A stretch of DNA of 64,000 bases from JAKFDI01 sp044508835 (GCA_044508835.1 JBIQHD010000020.1:1-64000); one strand, 5' to 3'; shown: positions 24,567 to 33,856, numbered from the stretch's first letter. Notes: generated by a model not told the origin, from the letters alone. Made by a program: numbers and translations.

Positions 24567-24576
24567 ATTCCGGAAT
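24567..24576. promoter_or_regulatory. Candidate IclR operator
   Basis: The perfect palindrome ATTCCGGAAT lies just upstream of the IclR start codon and in the divergent promoter region of the SDR operon. IclR-family operators are commonly short A/T-flanked TTCC-GGAA-type dyads, so binding by the adjacent regulator is inferred. Confidence 0.55.
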
Positions 24577-24653
24577 CCGAGACGAATCAAAAGAATTTTT
24601 CGAGATTCTGCCTTCACATGGCTAAGCTGCGCCGCGATTCACGGCACCACCTC

Positions 24654-25481
24654 ATGCGACACCCCTGTTCCAACGCCCTCGTCACCGGCGCCTGCGGCGG
24701 CCTCGGCCAGGCGCTGGCCGCCGAGCTGATCGCAGCCGGCGCGCACGTGGCCCTGGTCGGCCTGCAGCGGCCGGTGCTGGAGGCGCTCGCCGCCGCCGCA
24801 CCCGATCGCTGCGCGGTCTACACGCCCGACGTGACGAACAGCGCCGCCCTGCAGGCCGTGGCCGCCGACTGGATGACGCGCCACGGCACGCCCGACCTCG
24901 TGATCGCCAACGCCGGCGTGGCCGGCGGCTTCGACCCGTCGCAGGCGGACGACCTGGCCGTGCTGCGCCGCATGCTGGAGATCAACCTCGTCGGCGTGGC
25001 CACCACCTTCCAGCCGTTCATCGCCCCGATGAAGGCGGCGGGCCGCGGCAGCCTGGTCGGCATCGCCAGCATCGCGGGCTGGCGCGGCATGCCGGGCAAT
25101 GCCGCCTACTGCGCGAGCAAGGGCGGGCTGATCCGCTACCTGGAGAGCCTGCGCGCCGAGCTGCGCGGCACCGGCCTGCAGGTGTGCACCGTCAGCCCCG
25201 GCTACCTGCGCACGCCGCTCACGGCGGGCAACACCTTCGCCATGCCCGGGCTGATGGATGCCGGCGAGGCCGCGCGCCAGCTGCTCGCGCGCGCCGCCCG
25301 CGGCGAGGAGCACGTGGTGCTGCCGCGGCGCATCGGCTGGCTGTCGCGCGCGCTGTCGCTGCTGCCCGCGTCGCTGCACGACCGGCTGCTCGCCGGCCAG
25401 CCGCGCAAGCCCCGGCCGGGCGAGCCGGGCAGCACCGCCATTCCGGGACTGAAGACGACCGAGCACGACGAGACACGATGA
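24654..25481 (+). CDS. Short-chain dehydrogenase/reductase
   Basis: This 275-residue classical SDR has the NAD(P) loop LVTGACGGLGQAL, the NAG motif IANAGVAGGF, and the catalytic Ser-Tyr-Lys set: Ser in GIASIAGWRG, then Tyr and Lys in AAYCASKGG. An upstream ATG at 24618 would add 12 residues; the internal ATG fits the family better because the cofactor loop normally starts within about 10 residues. It opens the IclR-controlled operon, and its stop overlaps the monooxygenase start (ATGA). It probably oxidises or reduces a hydroxyl or keto group of the same substrate. Confidence 0.88.
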   Translation: MRHPCSNALVTGACGGLGQALAAELIAAGAHVALVGLQRPVLEALAAAAPDRCAVYTPDVTNSAALQAVAADWMTRHGTPDLVIANAGVAGGFDPSQADDLAVLRRMLEINLVGVATTFQPFIAPMKAAGRGSLVGIASIAGWRGMPGNAAYCASKGGLIRYLESLRAELRGTGLQVCTVSPGYLRTPLTAGNTFAMPGLMDAGEAARQLLARAARGEEHVVLPRRIGWLSRALSLLPASLHDRLLAGQPRKPRPGEPGSTAIPGLKTTEHDETR

Positions 25482-26791
25482 CGACGACACCCACCCGCCC
25501 CATCGCCCTGATCGGCGCCGGCCCGAGCGGCCTCGCCGCCGCGCGCAACCTGCAGAAGGCGGGCCTCACCTTCCAGGGCTTCGAGGCCCACACCGACGTG
25601 GGCGGCCTGTGGGACATCGCCAACCCGCGCAGCACGGTGTACCACTCAGCCCACCTCATCTCCAGCAAGCGCACCACCGAGTTCGCAGAGTTCCCCATGG
25701 GCGACGAGGTGGCCGACTACCCGAGCCACCGCGAGCTGCGCGACTACTTCGCCGCCTTCGCCGACCGCTTCGACCTGCGGCGCCACTTCCGCTTCGGCGC
25801 GCGCGTGACGAAGGCCGAGCCGCTGGACGACAGCGCCGCGCCGCCGTGGCGAATCACCTGGGCCAAAGGCGACGGCAGCACGTACAGCGAGGTGTTCGGC
25901 GGCCTCGTCGTCGCCAACGGCACGCTGGCCGAGCCGAGCATGCCGCGCTTCGAGGGCCACTTCGACGGTGAGCTGCTGCACACCGCCGCCTACAAGCACC
26001 CGAGCCTGTTCGCCGGCAAGCGCGTGCTGGTGGTGGGCGCGGGCAACTCGGGCTGCGACATCGCGGTGGACGCGGTGCACTACGCACGCAGCGTGGACCT
26101 CTCGGTGCGCCGCGGCTACTACTTCGTGCCCAAGTACGTGTTCGGCAAGCCGGCCGACACGCTGGGCGGCAAGCTCAAGCTGCCGGCCTGGCTCAAGCAG
26201 CGCATGGACGCCACCGTGCTGAAGTGGTTCACCGGAGACCCGGTGCGCTTCGGCTTTCCGAAGCCCAACTACCGCATGTACGAGTCGCACCCGGTGGTCA
26301 ACTCGCTGGTGCTGCACCACATCGGCCACGGCGACATCGCGGTGCGGCCCGACATCGCGCGCCTGGAGGGCCGCACCGTGCGCTTCAAGGACGGCAGCGC
26401 GCGCGACTACGACCTGGTGCTGTGCGCCACCGGCTACAAGCTGCACTACCCCTTCCTCGACGCGGCGCTGCTCAACTGGCAGGGCATGGCGCCGCGCCTG
26501 TACCTCAACATCTTCCCGCCGCACCGCGACAACCTGGCGGTGATGGGAATGATCGAGGCCAGCGGCATCGGCTGGCAGGGCCGCTACGAGCAGGGCGAGC
26601 TGGTGGCGCGCTTCTTCAAGGCGCTGGCCGAGGGCTCGCCCCGCGCCGAGGCGCTGCGGCGCGCCAAGGCCGGCCCGCCGCCGGACCTGAGCGGCGGCTA
26701 CCGCTACCTGAAGCTCGAACGCATGGCGTACTACGTCCACAAGGACACCTACCGCGAGGCGGTGCGCCGCGCCTCGGCCGCCCTGGCCTGA
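25478..26791 (+). CDS. Flavin-containing monooxygenase (class B, FMO/Baeyer-Villiger type)
   Basis: The 437-residue FAD/NADPH monooxygenase has the FAD loop IALIGAGPSGLAAARNLQ at the N terminus, GGLWDI, the FMO fingerprint FxGxxxHxxxY seen as FDGELLHTAAY, and the NADPH loop VLVVGAGNSGCDIAVD. The second-half motif LVLCATGYKLHYPF is typical of FMOs. Such enzymes oxygenate soft heteroatoms or insert oxygen next to ketones. Coupling to an SDR (overlapping ATGA) suits an alcohol-to-ketone-to-ester sequence, but N- or S-oxidation is equally possible. Confidence 0.9.
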   Translation: MTTTPTRPIALIGAGPSGLAAARNLQKAGLTFQGFEAHTDVGGLWDIANPRSTVYHSAHLISSKRTTEFAEFPMGDEVADYPSHRELRDYFAAFADRFDLRRHFRFGARVTKAEPLDDSAAPPWRITWAKGDGSTYSEVFGGLVVANGTLAEPSMPRFEGHFDGELLHTAAYKHPSLFAGKRVLVVGAGNSGCDIAVDAVHYARSVDLSVRRGYYFVPKYVFGKPADTLGGKLKLPAWLKQRMDATVLKWFTGDPVRFGFPKPNYRMYESHPVVNSLVLHHIGHGDIAVRPDIARLEGRTVRFKDGSARDYDLVLCATGYKLHYPFLDAALLNWQGMAPRLYLNIFPPHRDNLAVMGMIEASGIGWQGRYEQGELVARFFKALAEGSPRAEALRRAKAGPPPDLSGGYRYLKLERMAYYVHKDTYREAVRRASAALA

Positions 26792-26821
26792 ACACGGCCT
26801 GACCGCACGCGAGGAGACCGC

Positions 26822-27751
26822 ATGCTGCCCGTCGACGAGATCCGCCTGAACTTCAACCCGGCCTCGCTGGCCGTGCTGAACGTCGTGCTGGCCTTCCTGA
26901 TGTTCGGCATCGCGCTGGACACGCGGGTGGCCGACTTCCGCCGCGTGCTGCGCATGCCGGGCGCCATGGCGGTGGGCATCGCCGCGCAGTTCCTGGTGCT
27001 GCCGGCGGTGACCTTCATGCTCACGCTGCTCCTGCAGCCGGCGCCCAGCATCGCGCTGGGCATGCTGCTGGTGGCCTGCTGCCCGCCCGGCAACGTGAGC
27101 AACATCCTCACCCACCGCGCCGGCGGCAACGTGGCGCTGTCGGTCTCGATGACGGCGGTGTCCAACGTGCTGGCCATCGTGCTGATGCCGCTGAACTTCG
27201 CGTTCTGGGGCGCGCTGCATCCCACCGCCGCACCGCTGCTGCGGAGCATCGCGCTGGACCCGATGGAGGTGGGCGCCACCATCGTGGCGATCATCGCCGT
27301 GCCCTTCGTGCTGGGCATCCTGTGCGCCGAGAAGCTGCCGCGCCTGACCGCGCGCATCCGCCGGCCGGCGCGCATCCTCAGCTTCGTGGCGCTGCTGGTC
27401 TTCATCGTGGCCGCGGTGGCGGGCAACTGGCGCTACTTCCTCGACTACGTCGGCCTGGTGCTGCTGGCCGTGGCGCTGCACGACGCGCTGGCCTTCGGCA
27501 CCGGCTGGGCGTGCGCCCGCCTCACGGGCCTGCCGGACTACGACCGCCGGGCCGTCGCCATCGAGGTCGGCATCCGCAACGCGGGGCTCGGGCTGGTGCT
27601 GATCTTCGGCTTCTTCGGCGGCCTGGGCGGCATGGCCGTGGTGGCCGGCGTCTGGGGCTTCTGGGACATCATCGCCGGCCTGGCGCTGGCCAGCTGGTGG
27701 GCGCGCAAGCCGGCCGCCGGTGCGCCCGCCGCGGTGGAAGGCGCGGCATGA
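26822..27751 (+). CDS. Bile acid:sodium symporter (BASS) family transporter
   Basis: The 309-residue membrane protein has nine to ten hydrophobic segments. It carries BASS signatures: GIALDTRVADFRRVLR after the first helix, VACCPPGNVSNILTHRAGGN (the crossover and sodium-site region), and a second repeat with VEVGIRNAGLGLVLIFGFFG. Bacterial members import organic anions such as sterol acids, pantoate or keto acids by sodium symport. A GAGGAGA site precedes the ATG, and the stop overlaps the epimerase start. It would import the substrate of the operon. Confidence 0.9.
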   Translation: MLPVDEIRLNFNPASLAVLNVVLAFLMFGIALDTRVADFRRVLRMPGAMAVGIAAQFLVLPAVTFMLTLLLQPAPSIALGMLLVACCPPGNVSNILTHRAGGNVALSVSMTAVSNVLAIVLMPLNFAFWGALHPTAAPLLRSIALDPMEVGATIVAIIAVPFVLGILCAEKLPRLTARIRRPARILSFVALLVFIVAAVAGNWRYFLDYVGLVLLAVALHDALAFGTGWACARLTGLPDYDRRAVAIEVGIRNAGLGLVLIFGFFGGLGGMAVVAGVWGFWDIIAGLALASWWARKPAAGAPAAVEGAA

Positions 27752-28743
27752 CGCAGGCCGCCGCCCCCGCGCGCCGCGTGCTGGTCACCGGCGCCGACGG
27801 CTTCCTCGGGCGCGGCCTGCTGCAGGCGCTGGCGCGCGAGCCGGGCCTGGCGGCCATCGTCGCCACCGACGTGCGCGAGGTGCCCGCCGGGCGGCGGCTC
27901 GCTGGCGTCACGTACCTGACGCTGGACGTGCGCGACACGACCCTCGCCGACACGCTGCGCGCCCATGCCGTCGACGCCGTGGTGCACCTGGCCTCCATCG
28001 TCACGCCCGACCCGCGCATGGGCCGCGAGCTGGCCCACGAGGTCGACGTGCTGGGCACGCGCAACGTGCTGCAGGCCTGCGTGGCCGCGGGCGTGGGGCA
28101 GGTTGTCGTCAGCTCCAGCGGCGCGGCCTACGGCTACCACGCCGACAACCCCGCCTGGCTGCGCGAGGGCGACGCGCTGCGCGGCAACGAGGCCTTCGCC
28201 TACTCGCACCACAAGCGGCTGGTGGAGGAGATGCTGGCGGACTTCCGCGCACGCGCGCCGCAGCTCGTGCAGACCGTGCTGCGCATCGGCACCATCCTCG
28301 GCGAGCGGGTGGACAACCAGATCACCGCGCTGTTCGAGAAGCCGCGCCTGCTGGCCGTGCGCGGCAGCGACAGCCCCTTCGTCTTCGTCTGGGACGAGGA
28401 CGTGGCCGGCGCCATCGTGCATGCGCTGCGCACCCGCCGCGGCGGCTGCTTCAACCTCGCGGGCGACGGCGCGCTCACGCTGCCCGAGATCGCCGCGCGC
28501 CTGCGCAAGCCGCTGCTGCGCCTGCCCGCCGGCCTGCTGCGCGCCGCGCTGGCGGCGGGCCGGCGGCTGCGGCTCACGCGCTACGGCCCGGAGCAGCTCG
28601 ACTTCCTGCGCTACCGCCCGGTGCTGCTGAACACCGCGCTCAAGCAGGACTTCGGCTACCGGCCCGCCAGGACCAGCGCCCAGGCCTTCGAGGCCTTCGT
28701 CGCCGCGCGCGCCGCGCAGGGCCGCCCGGTGGCCGCGCGATGA
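27748..28743 (+). CDS. NAD-dependent epimerase/dehydratase (extended SDR)
   Basis: The 331-residue extended SDR has the Rossmann loop VLVTGADGFLGRGLLQAL, VVHLASIVTPD and the active-site region VSSSGAAYGY. The expected YxxxK is seen as YSHHK. The substrate-binding C terminus (GGCFNLAGDGALTLPEIAAR) resembles atypical NAD-epimerases often annotated as SDR family oxidoreductases. Its start overlaps the symporter stop and its stop overlaps the EamA gene, both ATGA, so it is part of the IclR-controlled operon. The substrate is not deducible. Confidence 0.85.
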   Translation: MTQAAAPARRVLVTGADGFLGRGLLQALAREPGLAAIVATDVREVPAGRRLAGVTYLTLDVRDTTLADTLRAHAVDAVVHLASIVTPDPRMGRELAHEVDVLGTRNVLQACVAAGVGQVVVSSSGAAYGYHADNPAWLREGDALRGNEAFAYSHHKRLVEEMLADFRARAPQLVQTVLRIGTILGERVDNQITALFEKPRLLAVRGSDSPFVFVWDEDVAGAIVHALRTRRGGCFNLAGDGALTLPEIAARLRKPLLRLPAGLLRAALAAGRRLRLTRYGPEQLDFLRYRPVLLNTALKQDFGYRPARTSAQAFEAFVAARAAQGRPVAAR

Positions 28744-29654
28744 GCGCGCACCGCCCGCTGAGCGCCGGCGACTGGCTCGGCGCCGCCGGCGTCGTGCTGA
28801 TCTGGGGCCTGAACTTCGTGGTGATGAAGGTCGCCCTGGAAGACCTGAGCCCGATGCTGCTGGGCGCGCTGCGCTTCACCGCGGCGTCGCTGCCGCTGCT
28901 GCTGTTCCTGCCGCGGCCGGCGCTGCCCTGGCGCTTCATCGCCGGCTACGGGCTGGCGCAGGGGCTCGGGCAGTTCGGCTTCCTGTTCCTCGGGCTGGAG
29001 CTGGGCATGCCGGCCGGCATGGCCTCGGTGGTGATGCAGACCCAGGCCTTCGTCACGCTGCTGCTGGCCGGGCCGGTGCTGGGCGAGCGCGCCACGCCCT
29101 GGCAGTGGACGGGGCTGGTGCTGGCGATGGCCGGGCTGCTGGTGATCGGCAGCGCCCACGGCGCCGGCCCGGCCGACATGACGCTGACGGGCTTCCTGCT
29201 GACGCTGGCCGCCGCCGCCATGTGGGCGGTGTCCAACCTGGTGGCCCGTCGCGCCGCCGCGCACGCCCGCTACGACGCCCTGCCCTTCATCGCCTGGAGC
29301 AGCCTGTTCCCCATCCTGCCCTTCTTCGCGCTCGCGCTGTGGATGGACGGCGGGCCGCAGGCGCTGTGGACCCAGGTCGCGGCCGCGCGCTGGCCGGCCT
29401 GGAGCGCGATGGCGTACCTGGCGCTGCTGGCGACGCTGCTCGCCTACACGCTGTGGACGCGGCTGCTGCAGCGGCACCCGGCGGCGCGGGTCACGCCGTT
29501 CTCGCTGCTCGTGCCGGTGGTGGGGCTGCTGGCGGCGGGGCTGTTCCTCGCCGAATGGCCGAACCGGATGCAATGGCTGGGCACAGCCGGCGTGCTGGCG
29601 GGCCTGCTGGTGAACCAGTTCGGCGCCCGGCTGGCCAGGCTGCTGCGGGCCTGA
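28740..29654 (+). CDS. EamA/DMT-family transporter
   Basis: This 304-residue, ten-helix drug/metabolite transporter has two EamA repeats. The first begins LGAAGVVLIWGLNFVVMKVA, with the usual WG-N-F motif. The second begins FLLTLAAAAMWAVSNLVARR and ends with FSLLVPVVGLLAAGLFLAEW. Most members export metabolites or amino acids. As the last gene of the operon it may export an end product or toxic intermediate. It converges on the TPP-enzyme gene with only 29 bases between stops and no clear terminator. Confidence 0.88.
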   Translation: MSAHRPLSAGDWLGAAGVVLIWGLNFVVMKVALEDLSPMLLGALRFTAASLPLLLFLPRPALPWRFIAGYGLAQGLGQFGFLFLGLELGMPAGMASVVMQTQAFVTLLLAGPVLGERATPWQWTGLVLAMAGLLVIGSAHGAGPADMTLTGFLLTLAAAAMWAVSNLVARRAAAHARYDALPFIAWSSLFPILPFFALALWMDGGPQALWTQVAAARWPAWSAMAYLALLATLLAYTLWTRLLQRHPAARVTPFSLLVPVVGLLAAGLFLAEWPNRMQWLGTAGVLAGLLVNQFGARLARLLRA

Positions 29655-29683
29655 CGCGGCGCGGCACGAGCACCGCCGGCCGC

Positions 29684-31435
29684 CTACCCCTTCGGCTCCT
29701 CGTGCATCTTCTTGAAGTGCAGCAGCCCCGGCGCCCACATGTGCTTGACCGGGTCGACGTCGACGTGGACCACCGCGCAGCGCCCCGCGGCCAGCGCGCG
29801 CTCGAGCGCCGGCTGGAGCTGGGCCGGGTCGGACACCCGCTCGCCGTGCGCGCCCATGCTCTGGCCGAGCTTGTCGAAGGCGATCTCGCCCAGGTCGGCC
29901 TTGATCGTCTCGTGCTCGTCCAGGTGCTTGAAGAGCATGGTCTTGATCGGGCGCAGCATGAACTGCTGGTTCATCTTCACCATGCCCCATTGCCTGTCGG
30001 CCAGCACGATGAAGATCACCTGCGCCTGGTTGCGTACCGCCGTCTCGACTTCCTGCGGATGAAAGCCCATCGCCCCGTCGCCGATGATGCAGCACACCGG
30101 CTTGCCCGGCCGCGCGATGGCCGCGGCCACGGCCTGCGAGGTGCCGGCGCCGAGCATGCCGAACTTGAAGGTGGAGATCACCGTGTTCGGCACCGTCACC
30201 TGGTGGTGGAACATGGCCCAGATCGTCGCGTTGCCGCCGTCGGCCACGAGCACCGCGTCCTCGGGGAAGACGCGCCGGCACGCCGCGCCGATGTGCGCCG
30301 GGTGCATGGGCACGGCCATGTCGCCCAGCGCCTTGTCCCAGCCGGCGCGCTCGGCCTTCATGGCCGCGCCGTAGCCGGCCACGCGCGCGCGGCGCCGCTC
30401 CAGCGCCATGCCGCCCGCCTGCCGCTCGATCTCGTCGGCCAGCAGGGCGAGGAACACCTGGGCGTCGCCGACGATCGCGAGGTCCGCGGGCTTGTTCAGG
30501 CCGATCATGTCGCCGTCGATGTCGACCTGGATGGTCTTCTGCTCGGCGGGCTTGCGCCAGTACGGCGGCTTGCCCCACCAGTCGGTCTCGCCCAGGCGGG
30601 TGCCGATGACGAGCGCGACGTCGGCATCGTTGCGCACCTGGTGGTTCACCTTGACGTGCGGCATGGGGATCGCGAGCGGCGAGCGCTCGTCGATCAGGCC
30701 GCGCGCCGCCCAGCTCGTCGTCACCGGCGCGTGCAGCCGCTCGGCCACGCGGCGCAGCGCGTCGCAGGCGCCGGCATGGATCACGCCGCTGCCGGCGTGG
30801 ATCATCGGCGCCGAGGCGTCGACCAGCCAGCGCGCCGCGCGCGCCACCTGCTCGGCGGTGGGTGCCAATGGCTCGGTGCGGCGGTACTGGTGCGGCGCCC
30901 ACAGTGCCACCTCGGCCTTGACCTTGCCGTTCATCACGGTCTCGGGCACGTCCAGGTGCACCACCCCGGGCCGGCCCTCGTGGCTCCTGCGCAGCGCCTT
31001 GCGCATCAGCTCGGGCACGCGCTCGAAGGACGAGGCGGCCGCGCTCCACTTGGCGATGCGCCCGATCACGCCGCTCTGGTCGAAGCACTGGTACGCGCCG
31101 CCGCGGTCGGGGTACATGATGGCCGGGCGGCGCGCGCTGGTGATCGCGAGCACGCGGTTGCCCTCGGCCTGCTCCACCACCAGTCCCGGCAGCAGGTTGG
31201 CCACGCCGGGGCCGTTGCTGGCCATGCACACGCCGAGCCGGCCGGTCAGCCGCGCGTAGGTGCCGGCCATGTGCGCCGCGCAGCTCTCGTGGCGCGGCGT
31301 GACGATCTCGATGCCCAGGCGGTGCAGGGCCGAGTAGAAGCCGAAATAGGTGCCGTCGATGATGCCGAACACCTTCTCGACACCTTCCGCGCGCAGCATG
31401 CGGGCGAGGATCTCGCCGCCAGTGGTTTCCGCCAT
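29684..31435 (-). CDS. Thiamine-diphosphate-dependent enzyme, acetolactate synthase-like
   Basis: The 583-residue enzyme has the three-domain fold of acetolactate synthase and oxalyl-CoA decarboxylase relatives. The N-terminal Pyr domain carries the catalytic Glu in TPRHESCAAHMAG. The central domain has ALVIGTRLGETDWWG. The C-terminal PP domain has the TPP/Mg motif CIIGDGAMGFHPQEVETAVRN, somewhat altered from the usual GDG-N spacing. It is not a close match to IlvB; Gly-Ile-Ile-Asp at the start and the Trp-rich WWGKPPYW segment are distinctive. It is divergent from an AraC regulator across 137 bases, so it is probably an inducible catabolic lyase or decarboxylase. Confidence 0.85.
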   Translation of the reverse strand: MAETTGGEILARMLRAEGVEKVFGIIDGTYFGFYSALHRLGIEIVTPRHESCAAHMAGTYARLTGRLGVCMASNGPGVANLLPGLVVEQAEGNRVLAITSARRPAIMYPDRGGAYQCFDQSGVIGRIAKWSAAASSFERVPELMRKALRRSHEGRPGVVHLDVPETVMNGKVKAEVALWAPHQYRRTEPLAPTAEQVARAARWLVDASAPMIHAGSGVIHAGACDALRRVAERLHAPVTTSWAARGLIDERSPLAIPMPHVKVNHQVRNDADVALVIGTRLGETDWWGKPPYWRKPAEQKTIQVDIDGDMIGLNKPADLAIVGDAQVFLALLADEIERQAGGMALERRRARVAGYGAAMKAERAGWDKALGDMAVPMHPAHIGAACRRVFPEDAVLVADGGNATIWAMFHHQVTVPNTVISTFKFGMLGAGTSQAVAAAIARPGKPVCCIIGDGAMGFHPQEVETAVRNQAQVIFIVLADRQWGMVKMNQQFMLRPIKTMLFKHLDEHETIKADLGEIAFDKLGQSMGAHGERVSDPAQLQPALERALAAGRCAVVHVDVDPVKHMWAPGLLHFKKMHEEPKG

Positions 31436-31572
31436 CGCCGTCTCCTTGGCTGGTTCCGGATCGCCGCCCCCCACGGGCGGCCGGATCGCGAACGCAGCGT
31501 AGGACGCACGGGCCGCAGGCCGCTTGTCCCGGCATGCCGCCGGTCTTGTCTTTTCACGACAGGGAGCGCCGC

Positions 31573-32688
31573 ATGAGTTCCACGCCCCTGGCCGCGGCCC
31601 GGGCGACCGGCGCCAACCCCGCCTATGCGCAGCGCCTGCTCGCGCTGGTCGAGCGCTTCGGCCTGCCGCGCGCGGCGCTGCTGCGCCATGCGGGCGTGGC
31701 GATGCCCGAGCGCGCCGGGGCGCGCGCCCGCCTGCCGCTGCAGGCGCTGTTCGCGCTGTTCCGCTCGGCACTCGCGCTGACCGGCCGGCGCGACCTCGGC
31801 CTGGAGTTCGGGCGCGACGTGCGGCCCGACACCTTCGACGCGCTGGGCTACGCGCTGATGAGCTGCCGCGACCTGGGCGAGGCGATCGCGCTGGTGCCGC
31901 CGTACCGCCGCGTGGTGTTCGACGCGGGCTACAGCGAGACCGCCTTCAGCCTCGACGGCCCGGCGGCCAAGCTCGCCTGGGTCGTGCTGCCGCAGGCGGC
32001 GCGCGGCGGGGCGCCGTACTGCGAGCTGCTGGCCGAATCGCTGGTGGCCAGCTGGTTCAGGCTGGGCTGCTGGATCACCGGCACCGACATGCCGCTGCGC
32101 GAGGTGCGATTCGCGCATCCGGCGCCGGACGACACCCTCGCCTTCGAGCGCTTCTTCGGCTGCCCGGTGCGCTTCGCCGCCGGCGAGAACGCCGTGCTGT
32201 TCGACCGCCGGCTGCTCGCCCGGCCGCTGGCGCAGGCGGACGCGGCGCTCAACCTGGCCATGCGCGAGGAGGCGCGCCGCATCATCGACGAGCTGCAGGA
32301 CGAGCCCGGGCTGGCGGGCCGGATCCGCCAGATCCTCGTTCGCCTGATGCCGCGGTGCGAGGCCACGCTGGCGCACGTGGCGGCGCAGCTCGGGGTCGGG
32401 CCGCGCACCCTGCAGCGCCGGCTCGACGCCGGCGGCCTGCGCTTCCAGGCCCTGCTGGGCGCCACGCGCAGCGAGCTCGCGCTCGTCTACCTGCGCGACC
32501 CGGCGCTGTCGGTGCTGGACGCGGCGCTGCTGCTGGGCTATGCCGAGCAGAGCTCGTTCACGCGCGCCTTCCGGTCATGGTTCGGCATGGCGCCGTCGGC
32601 ATGGAAGGCGCACGGCGGGATGCCGCCGGCGGCGGCCCGCGGTCAGCGCCTGCGCTCGAAGAAGGCCTGCACGAGCCTCACCCAGTAG
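31573..32688 (+). CDS. AraC-family regulator with N-terminal Arabinose_bd-type domain
   Basis: The 371-residue regulator belongs to the OruR/ArgR-like AraC group. The N-terminal effector domain runs to about residue 250 (YAQRLLALVERFGLPRAALL, DTFDALGYALMSCRDLGEAI). The C-terminal double helix-turn-helix has TLAHVAAQLGVGPRTLQRRL and LLGYAEQSSFTRAFRSWFG. The start at 31573 has AGGGAG upstream. It is divergent from the TPP-enzyme gene, its likely target. Its last 46 bases overlap the convergent M20 amidohydrolase. Confidence 0.9.
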   Translation: MSSTPLAAARATGANPAYAQRLLALVERFGLPRAALLRHAGVAMPERAGARARLPLQALFALFRSALALTGRRDLGLEFGRDVRPDTFDALGYALMSCRDLGEAIALVPPYRRVVFDAGYSETAFSLDGPAAKLAWVVLPQAARGGAPYCELLAESLVASWFRLGCWITGTDMPLREVRFAHPAPDDTLAFERFFGCPVRFAAGENAVLFDRRLLARPLAQADAALNLAMREEARRIIDELQDEPGLAGRIRQILVRLMPRCEATLAHVAAQLGVGPRTLQRRLDAGGLRFQALLGATRSELALVYLRDPALSVLDAALLLGYAEQSSFTRAFRSWFGMAPSAWKAHGGMPPAAARGQRLRSKKACTSLTQ

Positions 32689-33851
32689 GTCGAGCCGATG
32701 GGCAGAAGCGCGTCGTTGAAGTCGTAGTTCGGGTTGTGCAGCTCGCACGGCCCCATGCCGTGGTAGGTGGCCTCGCGGTGCTCGCCGCCGCCGTTGCCGA
32801 GGAAGACGTAGGTGCCCGGCACCTTCTCCAGGTAGAACGAGAAGTCCTCGGCACCGGCCACCGGCGCCGTGTTGCGCTGCACGCGGGAGGCGCCGAAGGC
32901 GTCCTCGGCCACCTGCGCGGCGAAGTCGGTCGGGGCGTCGTGGTTGACCACCGGCGGGTAGGCGCGGAAGAAGGTCAGCTCGCCGGTGGCGCCGTACACC
33001 TGCGGCAGCGTCTCGGCGATCCGCCGCATCCGCTCCTCGATGAGGTCCAGCACCTCGATGCTGAAGGTGCGCACGGTGCCGCGCAGCACGGCCTCGTCGG
33101 GGATGACGTTGTAGGCGTCGCCCGCGTGGATCTGCGTGACGGTGAGCACCGCGGTATCGATGGGCGACTTGCTGCGCGAGATCACGGTCTGCAGCACGCC
33201 CACCATCTCGGCCACGATGACGATCGGGTCCACCGCCTTCTGCGGCATGGCGGCGTGGCCGCCGGTGCCGCGCACGACGATGTCGAAGCGGTTGCTCGAC
33301 GCCATCATCGGCCCCTTGCGCAGGTGGAAGTGCCCCACCGGCGCGCCGGGCATGTTGTGGATGCCGTAGATCTCGTCGCAGGGAAAGCGCTCGAACAGGC
33401 CGTCGGCCATCATCGCCCGCGCGCCGGCGTTGCCGCCCTCCTCGGCCGGCTGGAAGATGAAGTTCACCGTGCCCTCGAAGTCGCGGTGCCGCGCGAGGTA
33501 CTGCGCCGCGCCGAGCAGCATGGTGGTGTGGCCGTCGTGCCCGCAGCCGTGCATGCGCCCGGCGTGGCGCGAGGCGTGGGCGAAGCGGTTGTGCTCGGGC
33601 ATGGGCAGCGCGTCCATGTCGGCGCGCAGCCCCACGGCCCGGGTGCCGGCGCCGCGGCTGCCGCGCAGCACGCCCACCACGCCCGTCTTGCCGATGCCGC
33701 GGTGCACCTCCAGGCCCCAGGCGGCGAGGCGCTCGGCGACCAGGTCGGACGTGCGCGTCTCCTGGAAGGCGAGCTCGGGATGCGCGTGGATGTCGCGGCG
33801 CAGCGCGGTCAGCGCGGCGTGCTCGGCGGTGATGTCGGCGATCGGTTCCAT
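32643..33851 (-). CDS. M20-family amidohydrolase (hippurate hydrolase / aminoacylase-like)
   Basis: The 402-residue cytoplasmic metallopeptidase-like hydrolase has the dinuclear metal motifs MHGCGHDGHTTMLLGAA and FIFQPAEEGGNAG, the dimerisation domain (GTGGHAAMPQKAVDPI) and the late ligand GAEDFSFYLEKVPGTYVFLG. These are typical of HipO/AmhX/IAA-amino acid hydrolases, which cleave N-acyl amino acids. It is the last gene of a Dpp/Opp-type importer operon, five bases after the N-formylglutamate amidohydrolase-like gene, so it probably processes imported acylated or peptide-like compounds. Confidence 0.9.
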   Translation of the reverse strand: MEPIADITAEHAALTALRRDIHAHPELAFQETRTSDLVAERLAAWGLEVHRGIGKTGVVGVLRGSRGAGTRAVGLRADMDALPMPEHNRFAHASRHAGRMHGCGHDGHTTMLLGAAQYLARHRDFEGTVNFIFQPAEEGGNAGARAMMADGLFERFPCDEIYGIHNMPGAPVGHFHLRKGPMMASSNRFDIVVRGTGGHAAMPQKAVDPIVIVAEMVGVLQTVISRSKSPIDTAVLTVTQIHAGDAYNVIPDEAVLRGTVRTFSIEVLDLIEERMRRIAETLPQVYGATGELTFFRAYPPVVNHDAPTDFAAQVAEDAFGASRVQRNTAPVAGAEDFSFYLEKVPGTYVFLGNGGGEHREATYHGMGPCELHNPNYDFNDALLPIGSTYWVRLVQAFFERRR

Positions 33852-33856
33852 CTCGT

